Below, in pieces: positions 1 through 7,572 of a stretch of DNA of 64,000 nucleotides (positions within the stretch are counted from its first letter, which is position 1; each line of letters begins with the position of its first letter). The translations under genes were made by a program, and so were the position numbers. The notes beneath the pieces are model-generated. The model made no database searches. It was not told the DNA's origin and was given only the letters and a program-made list of their open reading frames with translations. Source of the stretch: Streptomyces sp. APSN-46.1. Lineage in GTDB: Bacteria; Actinomycetota; Actinomycetes; Streptomycetales; Streptomycetaceae. The stretch lies in assembly GCF_022815725.1 (NCBI RefSeq), contig NZ_JALGRF010000011.1, positions 124,001 through 188,000 on the forward strand, given 5' to 3'.

Positions 1-1
1 C

Positions 2-1147
2 ACAGGCGCCCATCCGGACCCGCTCAGTCAGCGAATTGGGCCGTATCCCAGCCTGCCCGCCCCTACTGTGGGAATCCCAGGGCGCGAAGACGGAGAGGAC
101 CCGGTGCGCACGCGAAGGCAACTGCTCGCGAACCTGGCGGTCACCGCGGCGGCCGCCATGGGGGCTCCTGTCGCCGGCGCCGCCCCGGCCAAGACGGAGG
201 AGGCGCGGCTCGGTGAGACGCTCGTCGCGGGGCTGCGGGACGCGATGCTGGGACTCGGCCGCACAGCCACGGACGCGCCCCTGGACCTCCTTGCGGCGGA
301 ACTGCGCCGCGCCTCGGCCGACTTCAACGACTGCGCGTACTCCAGCCTCGCCCTGCGGCTGCCACGCCTGATCTCCGCCGGGCACCAGTCCACCAGCGGC
401 ACCGACAACTTCGCCGTGTTGGCGCAGGCCTACCTCCTGGCGACGCGAATCCTCATCAAGCTCGACGAGCCGCAACTCGGCTGGATGACAGCCGACCGCG
501 CCCGGCAGTTCGCCGCCGCCGGCGGGGCGCCCGTGGCGGTCGCGGAGGCGGCCCGTCAGCAGGCCGTTCTCGCCCGCAAGGCGGGGTGGCACGATCAGGC
601 GCTCACCCTCGCTCTGAACGCCGCTGACGACCCGGCTCTGCGCGAGCTCGGGAACGCCGGGGTCGCCCAGCGAGGTCTGCTGGTCCAGTGCGCCGCCTAC
701 ACCGTCGCCCACCAACGCGATCAAACCGGCATGCGTGAGCTGACCAGCGAGGCTGCCGCCATCGCCAAGGGCCTGGGCGCCGCCACCCACCTTCGGGATA
801 CCAACGGCGGGTTCAGCTGGGCCACCGTGCAGCTGCACCTGATCTCGGCGGAGAACACCGCCGGTGATCCTTCGGCCGCCGTCGCTGCCGCGGACGCTCT
901 TGCCCCCCAAGCGCTCCCCACCACGGAGCGGCGCGCGCTCTACTTCACCGACCGCGCGAAGGCGTTCGCTCAGTGGGGCCGGCGAGACGAATGCATCCGC
1001 GCTCTCCTCCAGGCCGAGTACTGGGCCCCTCAGGAGACCCACGCCCGCCCAGCTGTGAAGTCCCTCGTCTCCGGCCTCCTGCTCTCCGGGCGCGCCACAC
1101 CCGAGCTCCGAGGCATCGCCGCCCGTACCGGCGTCCTGCACGGCTAG
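2..1147 (+). CDS. XRE-type regulator, C-terminal TPR-like part (5' end outside window)
   Basis: The reading frame is open from the first base of the window with no stop, so the N-terminus lies upstream. What remains is a Tat-signal-like stretch (RTRRQLLANLAV, starting at about base 113) followed by an alpha-helical, TPR-like region with the pattern AYLLATRILIKLDEPQLGW...ADRARQ and AVLARKAGWHDQAL. This combination is typical of the C-terminal half of large Streptomyces XRE-family regulators, in which the hydrophobic linker is not a true signal peptide. The DNA-binding domain would be upstream and cannot be seen. The alternative is a complete exported helical-repeat protein starting at a GTG at 68 or 113. 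No regulatory partner is visible; the next gene starts 321 bases downstream. Confidence 0.6.
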   Translation, partial: TGAHPDPLSQRIGPYPSLPAPTVGIPGREDGEDPVRTRRQLLANLAVTAAAAMGAPVAGAAPAKTEEARLGETLVAGLRDAMLGLGRTATDAPLDLLAAELRRASADFNDCAYSSLALRLPRLISAGHQSTSGTDNFAVLAQAYLLATRILIKLDEPQLGWMTADRARQFAAAGGAPVAVAEAARQQAVLARKAGWHDQALTLALNAADDPALRELGNAGVAQRGLLVQCAAYTVAHQRDQTGMRELTSEAAAIAKGLGAATHLRDTNGGFSWATVQLHLISAENTAGDPSAAVAAADALAPQALPTTERRALYFTDRAKAFAQWGRRDECIRALLQAEYWAPQETHARPAVKSLVSGLLLSGRATPELRGIAARTGVLHG

Positions 1148-1468
1148 CTAGCCGACGAGGCCGCCGATTGGCCGACGCGTGACGACGAAGAGGGCGGGCG
1201 CCGGGTCCGTTCCTACCCGCTCGCCCTCAGGGCGTCCATGTCGTCGGACCCCGCCCCGCCACTCGATCAGCAGTGGGTCGTCCAGGCGTACGGTGTGTCC
1301 GGATCCAGGCCAGCCCGGCGTCCGGGCCGGTACCGCCTCAACTCAACGGACTGCGGGCCTATTTGGACACGGCTGGATAACGTAGCGACCTTCCTCTTGT
1401 GCAGTGCAATTTCACATTACTATGTTACCGGTCACATCGTAGAGCGCGGCCCTTCACTGGAGTGACCC
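1148..1468. other. Intergenic region, 321 bases
   Basis: No convincing gene was seen in either strand. The first 230 bases are ordinary GC-rich sequence. The last 70 bases become AT-rich and hold the probable promoter and ribosome site of the peptide importer operon. Confidence 0.5.
1397..1426 (+). promoter_or_regulatory. Probable promoter of the peptide importer operon
   Basis: A TTGTGC -35-like hexamer (1397-1402) and a TATGTT -10-like hexamer (1421-1426) are separated by 18 bases in the only AT-rich patch upstream of the binding-protein gene. The start codon follows 42 bases later with a CTGGAG ribosome site. Confidence 0.45.
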
Positions 1469-3214
1469 ATGACCAAGCGCACCCAACTCGCCCTCGCCAC
1501 CACCCTGGTGGCGGCTCTCGCACTCGGTGCCTCGGGCTGCTCCGACACCACCAAGAAGGGCACGGGCGCCGCCGGTGCCTCCAACCCCGCCGCCGCCAAC
1601 GACGGCAAGATCCTCGGCGGCACCCCGGTCAAGGGCGGGACGCTGACGGTCCTGTCCAACCAGGACTTCTCCCACCTCGACCCGGCCCGCAACTGGACGA
1701 TGCCGACCATGGACTTCGGCACCCGCCTCCTCTACCGCACGCTCGTCACCTTCAAGGCCGAGCCCGGCAAGGCCGGCAGCGAGCTGGTCCCCGACCTCGC
1801 CACCGACCTCGGCACCCCCTCCAACGGGGGCAGGACCTGGACCTTCACCCTCAAGGAGGGCCTGAAGTACGAGGACGGCTCGCCCATCAAGGCCCAGGAC
1901 GTCAAGTACAACGTCGAGCGCTCCTTCGCCCCCGACCTCACCGGCGGCCCCGACTACGCCGCCCAGTACCTGGCCGGCACCGAGGGCTACAAGGGCCCCC
2001 TCCAGGGCAAGCACCTCGACTCCGTGAAGACCCCCGACGACCGCACGATCGTCTTCGAACTGAAGCGCCCCGTCGCCGAGTTCTCCGCGACCGCCACGCT
2101 GCCGACGTTCGCGCCCGTCCCGCAGTCCCAGGAGAAGGGCACCCAGTACGACGCCCGCCCGTTCTCCTCCGGCCCGTACAAGATCGAGACGTACGACCGC
2201 GACAAGCAGCTCGTCCTGGTCCGCAACGAGCACTGGGACCCCAAGACCGACGCCGTCCGCAAGGCCTACCCGGACAAGTTCGTCGTCGTCATGGGCCTCA
2301 AGGGCGGCCAGATCGACGACCGCATCATCGCCGGCGAGGGCGCCGACGCCTCCACCGTCCAGTACGCCGACATGCGCCCCGAGAGCGCCCCCAAGGTGCT
2401 CCCCAAGGCCGACGTCAAGGCGCGCCTGCTCGCCGAGTCCCAGGGCTGTACGGAGATGCTCCACCTGAACAACTCCCGTGCCCCCTTCGACGACCCCAAG
2501 GTCCGCGAGGCCATGCAGTACGCCGTCGACAAGGAGGCCGTGATCACCGCGGGCGGCGGCCCGGCCCTCAACGAGGTCGCCACCGCCTACCTGCCCCCGG
2601 CGCTCTCCGGGGGCAAGCAGGCCGACACGCTGAAGATCGCCCCGTCCGGTGACGCGGCCAAGGCCAAGGAACTCCTCAAGGCCGCGGGCAAGGAGAAGCT
2701 GAAGGTCTCCCTCGCCGTCTCCACCGGCGACAAGGGCAAGGCCGAGGCCATCCAGCAGGGCCTGTCCCGCGTCGGCGTCGAGGTCGTCATCGACACCGTG
2801 GACCCGGGGGCGTACTACGACGTCATCGGCGACCTCTCCACCACCCCCGACATGACGCTCACCGGCTGGTGCCCCGACTACCCCTCCGGCTCCACCTGGC
2901 TCCCCTTCGTCTTCGACGGACGCACCATCAAGGACAAGGGCAACCAGGGCAACTACAGCCAGTTCCGCGACGACGTGACCATGAAGCGGATCGACGAGAT
3001 CAACGCCATGGCCGACGCCAAGCAGGCCAACCAGGCCTGGATGGACCTCGACGTGGAGATCATGAAGAAGTCCCCCGCCGTCCCGGTCCTGCTGGAGCGC
3101 AAGCCGCTGCTCGTCGGCCCCAACATCGCGGGCGCCTTCGGCCACCCGGTGTGGACCGGCACCATCGACTACGGCACGGTCGGCCTCAAGGACCCGTCGA
3201 AGAGCCAGGGCTGA
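1469..3214 (+). CDS. Peptide ABC transporter substrate-binding lipoprotein (SBP family 5)
   Basis: This is the extracellular receptor of a peptide importer. A lipoprotein signal ends in LGASGC with the lipid-modified Cys at about residue 24, so the protein is anchored to the outer face of the membrane. The rest is a full-length family 5 binding protein (581 aa) of the DppA/OppA type: the conserved N-terminal GGTLTVL strand, RTWTFTLKEGLKYEDGSPI, and the FSSGPYKIE region are all present. ATG 1469 has a CTGGAG ribosome site. It is the first gene of a five-gene operon (binding protein, two permeases, two ATPases) with tight spacing. Di- or oligopeptide specificity is inferred from the family; nickel or another family 5 ligand cannot be excluded. 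Confidence 0.9.
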   Translation: MTKRTQLALATTLVAALALGASGCSDTTKKGTGAAGASNPAAANDGKILGGTPVKGGTLTVLSNQDFSHLDPARNWTMPTMDFGTRLLYRTLVTFKAEPGKAGSELVPDLATDLGTPSNGGRTWTFTLKEGLKYEDGSPIKAQDVKYNVERSFAPDLTGGPDYAAQYLAGTEGYKGPLQGKHLDSVKTPDDRTIVFELKRPVAEFSATATLPTFAPVPQSQEKGTQYDARPFSSGPYKIETYDRDKQLVLVRNEHWDPKTDAVRKAYPDKFVVVMGLKGGQIDDRIIAGEGADASTVQYADMRPESAPKVLPKADVKARLLAESQGCTEMLHLNNSRAPFDDPKVREAMQYAVDKEAVITAGGGPALNEVATAYLPPALSGGKQADTLKIAPSGDAAKAKELLKAAGKEKLKVSLAVSTGDKGKAEAIQQGLSRVGVEVVIDTVDPGAYYDVIGDLSTTPDMTLTGWCPDYPSGSTWLPFVFDGRTIKDKGNQGNYSQFRDDVTMKRIDEINAMADAKQANQAWMDLDVEIMKKSPAVPVLLERKPLLVGPNIAGAFGHPVWTGTIDYGTVGLKDPSKSQG

Positions 3215-3236
3215 GGAAACCGGAGCCCCCGACACC

Positions 3237-4322
3237 ATGACCACCAACACCCCGCTCCCGGACGACCGGGCAGCCCCTGGCCCTGACGGCATCCCGGCTC
3301 CTGGTGCCGCACGGGCCCCTGGCAGCGCACCAGCCCCTGGCGCAGCCTCGGCCCCTGGCGCAGCCTCGGCCCCCGGCACCGATTCCGCCCCCGATGCCGC
3401 CACAGTCCGGCCCGCGGCAGCGCCCGGCAGCAGCCCCTGGCAGCTCGCCCGGCGGGAACTCCGCCGCCGCCCCGCCGTCCGCGTCAGCCTCTGCGTCGTC
3501 CTCCTCTTCGTCCTGATGGCCGCCACCGCCCCCTGGCTGGGGGCGCTGGGCGGCTGGTCGCCGGAGGAGTTCGACAAGACCGCCGTCGACCCCTACCTCG
3601 GGGGCCAGCCCCTCGGCTCCTTCGGCGGGATCAGCCCCGAGCACTGGCTCGGCGTCGAACCCGTCACCGGCCGCGACCTGTTCGCCCGCGTCGTGGTCGG
3701 CGCCCAGGTCTCCCTCCTCATCGCCTTCGCCGCCACCGCCATCGTCGTCATCGCGGGCACCGCCGCCGGAATCGCCGCCGGCTACTTCGGCGGCCGCACC
3801 GACACGATCCTGTCCCGCCTGATGGACCTGACCATGTCCTTCCCCTCCCTGATCTTCATGATCGCGATGCTCTCGGTGGCCAAGGACGTCAACCGGATCG
3901 TGCTCATGACCGCCGTCATCGGCGTCTTCGGCTGGCCCGGCGTCGCCCGCGTCGTCCGGGGTCAGACCCTCTCCCTCAAACACCGCGAGTACGTCGACGC
4001 CGCCCGCGTGGGCGGCTCCAGCGCCTGGCGGATCCTGACCCGCGACATCCTCCCGGGCGTCTCCGGCCCGGTCATCGCCTACACCACCCTGCTGATCCCC
4101 GGCATGATCAGCACCGAGGCCGCGCTCAGCTACCTCGGCGTCGGAGTCCGCCCGCCCACCCCGTCCTGGGGCCAGATGATCGCCGAGTCCGTGGCCTACT
4201 ACGAGACCGACCCCATGTACTTCGTCATCCCGAGCGTCTTCCTCTTCCTCGCCGTGCTCGCCTTCACCCTGCTCGGCGACGCCCTGCGCGACATCCTCGA
4301 CCCGAGGGGCGGCCGGACGTGA
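3237..4322 (+). CDS. Peptide ABC transporter permease, DppC/OppC type
   Basis: This is one of the two membrane subunits that form the import channel. The first 65 residues are an unusual Ala/Pro/Gly-rich cytoplasmic extension with repeated APGAA-type units. A first membrane helix follows at about 82-104, then a periplasmic-side loop, and five further helices carrying the BPD_transp_1 domain. The EAA coupling loop is visible at about residue 250 (EYVDAARVGGSS). The C-type permease precedes the B-type one, the reverse of the usual E. coli dpp order. The 3' end overlaps the next gene by GTGA. Confidence 0.92.
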   Translation: MTTNTPLPDDRAAPGPDGIPAPGAARAPGSAPAPGAASAPGAASAPGTDSAPDAATVRPAAAPGSSPWQLARRELRRRPAVRVSLCVVLLFVLMAATAPWLGALGGWSPEEFDKTAVDPYLGGQPLGSFGGISPEHWLGVEPVTGRDLFARVVVGAQVSLLIAFAATAIVVIAGTAAGIAAGYFGGRTDTILSRLMDLTMSFPSLIFMIAMLSVAKDVNRIVLMTAVIGVFGWPGVARVVRGQTLSLKHREYVDAARVGGSSAWRILTRDILPGVSGPVIAYTTLLIPGMISTEAALSYLGVGVRPPTPSWGQMIAESVAYYETDPMYFVIPSVFLFLAVLAFTLLGDALRDILDPRGGRT

Positions 4323-5305
4323 TCCTCTACCTCGCCCGCCGCCTGCTCGCCCTCACCGGCGTGCTCCTCGCCATCGCCGCCGTCACCTTCCTCATCTTCT
4401 ACGTCCTGCCCTCCGACCCGGCGGCCGCCGCCTGCGGCAAGACGTGCAGCGCCGAACGGCTGGCCGACGTACGGGAGTACCTCGGCCTCGACCAGCCGCT
4501 GTGGCGCCAGTTCGCCGACTTCCTCACCGGCATCTTCACCGGACGCACCCTCGGCAGCGGCCAGTACGCCGTCCAGTGCGACTTCCCGTGCCTGGGCTAC
4601 TCGTACGAGAACTCCCTGCCCGTGTGGGACCTGCTGATGGACCGCCTCCCGGTCTCCGCCTCCCTCGCCCTCGGCGCGGCCGTCCTCTGGCTGTTCCTCG
4701 GCCTCGGCGCCGGTGTCACCGCCGCCCTGCGCAAGGACACCGCCACCGACAGGGTCCTGATGGTCGGCGCGGTCGCCGCCGCCTCGCTGCCCGTCTACTT
4801 CACCTCCGTGATGCTGATCTACGGGGTCATCCGCATCGCGGGGCTCCTCCCGTACCCGGCGTACCAGGCCTTCACCGACAACCCGCTCGGCTGGGCCTCG
4901 AACCTGCTGCTGCCCTGGACCGCGCTCGCCCTGCTGTACGCCGCCATGTACGCCCGCCAGAGCCGCGGTTCGATGATCGAGGCGATGGCCGAGCCGTACA
5001 TCCGCACCGCCCGCGCCAAGGGCATGCCCGAGCGCACCGTCGTCGTCAAACACGGGCTGCGCTCCGGGATGACGCCGATCCTCACCATCTTCGGCATGGA
5101 CCTCGGCGGGCTGCTCGCCGGAGCCGTCATCACCGAGTCCATCTTCGGACTCCCGGGGATCGGGCGGCTGTTCTACGGGGCGCTGGTCAGCTCCGACCAG
5201 CCGGTGGTGCTCGGGGTCACCCTGCTCGCCGCCTTCTTCATCGTCGTCGCCAACCTCGCCGTGGACCTCCTGTACGCCGTCATCGACCCGAGGGTGAGGT
5301 ACTGA
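4319..5305 (+). CDS. Peptide ABC transporter permease, DppB/OppB type
   Basis: This is the second membrane subunit of the peptide importer. It starts with a GTG that overlaps the stop of the preceding permease (GTGA), which implies translational coupling. The first helix at residues 5-30 is followed by a long outward loop containing three Cys residues and the signature GLDQPLWRQFADFL of DppB proteins. The EAA loop is at about residue 222 (AEPYIRTARAKGM). The length of 328 aa is normal for the family. The final TGA overlaps the next ATG (TGATG). Confidence 0.92.
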   Translation: MILYLARRLLALTGVLLAIAAVTFLIFYVLPSDPAAAACGKTCSAERLADVREYLGLDQPLWRQFADFLTGIFTGRTLGSGQYAVQCDFPCLGYSYENSLPVWDLLMDRLPVSASLALGAAVLWLFLGLGAGVTAALRKDTATDRVLMVGAVAAASLPVYFTSVMLIYGVIRIAGLLPYPAYQAFTDNPLGWASNLLLPWTALALLYAAMYARQSRGSMIEAMAEPYIRTARAKGMPERTVVVKHGLRSGMTPILTIFGMDLGGLLAGAVITESIFGLPGIGRLFYGALVSSDQPVVLGVTLLAAFFIVVANLAVDLLYAVIDPRVRY

Positions 5306-6390
5306 TGGCCGCCGCCACACCACCGCTTCTCGAAGTACGCGACCTGCGCGTCACGTTCACCACCCCGCGCGGCACGGTACGGGCCGTCGACTCACTCGGG
5401 TTCACCGTCGAGGCCGGGCGCACCCTCGGCATCGTCGGGGAATCCGGATCCGGCAAGTCCGTCACCTCCCTCGCCGTCATGGGCCTGCACCGGGGCGCTG
5501 AGATCAGCGGCTCCATCGCGCTGGACGGGCAGGAGCTCACGGCTCTCTCCGAGAAGGAGCTGAGCCGGCTGCGCGGCCGCCGCATGGCCATGATCTTCCA
5601 GGACCCGCTCAGCAGCCTGCACCCCTACTACACGGTCGGCGAGCAGATCGCCGAACACTTCCGGGTGCACTTCAAGGCGGGCCGGGCCGCCGCGCGCAAG
5701 CGGGCCGTGGACATGCTCGGCGAGGTCGGCATCCCGGAACCCGCCCGCCGGGCGGGGGAGTACCCGCACCAGTTCTCCGGCGGCATGCGCCAGCGCGCGA
5801 TGATCGCGATGGCGCTGGCCTGCGAGCCCGATCTGCTGATCGCCGACGAACCGACCACCGCCCTCGACGTCACCGTGCAGGCGCAGATCCTGGAGCTGAT
5901 CGCGCGCCTCCAGCAGGAGCGCGGCCTCGGCGTCGTGATGATCACCCATGACCTGGGCGTCGTCGCCCGCGTCGCCCACGAGGTGCTGGTCATGTACGGC
6001 GGGCGGGCCGCCGAACAAGCGGGGGTCGATGCCCTGTTCGCCGAACCCGCCCACCCGTACACGCGGGGCCTGCTGGACTCGCTGCCCCGGCTGGACGACG
6101 CCGACGACCAGCCCCTGCGGGCCATCCCCGGCTCCCCGCCCTCCCTGCTCGCGCCGGCCCCGGGCTGCGCGTTCGCCCCGCGCTGCCACCTCGCCGCCGC
6201 GGGCACCCCGGAGCAGCGGCGCCGGTGTGCCACCGAGCGCCCCGCGCTACGGCCCTACGGGATCGCCCGGCGCACCGCCGCATGCCACTTCGCGGGGGCC
6301 GACGCGGTGCCGGGCGCCGCGCCCGCCGCGTCCGCGCCGACCGCCCCGACCGCCGCGCCCGCGCCGACCGCCCCGGAGGCGTCCCGATGA
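5305..6390 (+). CDS. Peptide ABC transporter ATPase, DppD/OppD type
   Basis: This cytoplasmic ATPase powers the importer. The Walker A motif GESGSGKS lies at about residue 45, the ABC signature FSGGMRQR at about 157, Walker B with DEPTTALD at about 175-186, and the H-loop histidine in ITHDLG. The C-terminal oligopeptide-transport domain carries the PGCAFAPRC pattern. An Ala/Pro-rich tail closes the protein (361 aa). The frame is open far upstream into the permease gene, but ATG 5305 sits on the permease stop and gives the family's normal N-terminus. The 3' end overlaps the next ATG (ATGA). Confidence 0.93.
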   Translation: MAAATPPLLEVRDLRVTFTTPRGTVRAVDSLGFTVEAGRTLGIVGESGSGKSVTSLAVMGLHRGAEISGSIALDGQELTALSEKELSRLRGRRMAMIFQDPLSSLHPYYTVGEQIAEHFRVHFKAGRAAARKRAVDMLGEVGIPEPARRAGEYPHQFSGGMRQRAMIAMALACEPDLLIADEPTTALDVTVQAQILELIARLQQERGLGVVMITHDLGVVARVAHEVLVMYGGRAAEQAGVDALFAEPAHPYTRGLLDSLPRLDDADDQPLRAIPGSPPSLLAPAPGCAFAPRCHLAAAGTPEQRRRCATERPALRPYGIARRTAACHFAGADAVPGAAPAASAPTAPTAAPAPTAPEASR

Positions 6391-7430
6391 CCGTAGAGGC
6401 CCGCCCCCCGGACACCACCGCACGGCCGGGCGGGGCCGGGACGGACCCGGCCCCGTCCCTGCCCGAGCCGCTGCTGTCCGTACGCGATCTCACCATGGCC
6501 TTCCCCGGCAGGCGCTCCGCGTCCGGGCGCCGGGGGGCGCCCGTGCGCGCCGTCGACGGGATCTCCTTCGATCTCGCGGCGGGCGAAACCCTCGGCCTGG
6601 TGGGCGAGTCGGGCTGCGGAAAGTCCACCACGGGCCGGATGCTGGTGAGGCTGCTGGAGCCCACCTCCGGCAGTGTCACGTTCGACGGACGGGACATCAC
6701 CAGGCTGTCGCAAGGCGGGCTCCGCCCACTCCGCCGGCACATCCAGATGGTCTTCCAGGACCCGCACTCCTCCCTCAACCCCCGCCAGACGGTGGCCCGG
6801 ATCATCTCCGACCCGCTGCTCGTGCAGGGCTGGTCGGCCTCCGACGCGCGCCGCCGGGCGGCCGAGCTGATGGACCTGGTCGGGCTGATCCCGGAGCACA
6901 TCGACCGCTACCCGCACGAGTTCTCCGGCGGCCAGGCCCAGCGCATCGGCATCGCCCGCTCGCTCGCCACCAGCCCCCGGCTGATCATCGCCGACGAGCC
7001 GGTGTCCGCGCTCGACGTCTCCGTGCAGGCGCAGATCGTCAACCTGATGGAGCGGCTGCGCACCGAACTGGGCCTGGCCTACGTGTTCATCGCGCACGAC
7101 CTGTCCGTGGTCAAGCGGGTCAGCGACCGGGTCGCCGTCATGTACCTCGGCCGGATCGTCGAGATCGGGGAGAAGCGCGCCCTCTACGAGAACCCCCAGC
7201 ACCCGTACACCAGGGCGCTGCTGTCCGCCGTACCGCTGCCGGATCCGGCGGCCGAGCGGCGGCGCGAGCGGATCGTGCTGCTCGGTGATCCGCCGAGCCC
7301 GGCCGCCCCGCCTCCGGGCTGCACCTTCCACCCGAGGTGCCCCAAGGCGCAGGACATCTGCCGCACGGAGCGTCCGCTGCTGCGGATCACCGCCTCGCGC
7401 GAGGTGGCATGTCACTTCCCCGGTGACTGA
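6387..7430 (+). CDS. Peptide ABC transporter ATPase, DppF/OppF type
   Basis: This is the second ATPase of the importer and the last gene of the operon. Walker A GESGCGKST is at about residue 72, the signature FSGGQAQR at about 180, Walker B with DEPVSALD at about 201-211 and the H-loop in IAHDLS. The C-terminal oligopeptide domain includes PGCTFHPRCPKA. The start is ATG 6387, overlapping the stop of the first ATPase; longer reading upstream would run through the Pro/Ala tail of that gene. A strong hairpin follows 44 bases after the stop. Confidence 0.93.
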   Translation: MTVEARPPDTTARPGGAGTDPAPSLPEPLLSVRDLTMAFPGRRSASGRRGAPVRAVDGISFDLAAGETLGLVGESGCGKSTTGRMLVRLLEPTSGSVTFDGRDITRLSQGGLRPLRRHIQMVFQDPHSSLNPRQTVARIISDPLLVQGWSASDARRRAAELMDLVGLIPEHIDRYPHEFSGGQAQRIGIARSLATSPRLIIADEPVSALDVSVQAQIVNLMERLRTELGLAYVFIAHDLSVVKRVSDRVAVMYLGRIVEIGEKRALYENPQHPYTRALLSAVPLPDPAAERRRERIVLLGDPPSPAAPPPGCTFHPRCPKAQDICRTERPLLRITASREVACHFPGD

Positions 7431-7473
7431 CGGGGATCCAGGGGAAGGACCCGCTCGCTCCCTGAGCGGGGGA

Positions 7474-7508
7474 GGCCCCCGGAGCCGACACGATCGGCTC
7501 CGGGGGCC
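7474..7508. terminator. Hairpin terminator after the peptide importer operon
   Basis: A perfect 15-bp stem (7474-7488 with 7494-7508) around the 5-base loop CACGA lies between the converging importer operon and the S9 peptidase gene. It can serve both strands. There is no long T-run, as is usual for Streptomyces terminators. Confidence 0.75.
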
Positions 7509-7572
7509 TTCGCGCGGGTCGGCCGCAGGCCATGACGGCCGCCGGCCGCGGCCGCCGCCCGTCAGCCGTCCC

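Noticed and set aside
113..200. Tat signal peptide proving that the first gene product is secreted
   Set aside because: The same hydrophobic segment occurs inside Streptomyces XRE regulators, and the frame is open upstream to the window edge.
1454..3577. A 707-codon open frame opposite the peptide-binding protein gene
   Set aside because: It is an antisense shadow of a GC-rich gene with a real lipoprotein and domain on the other strand.
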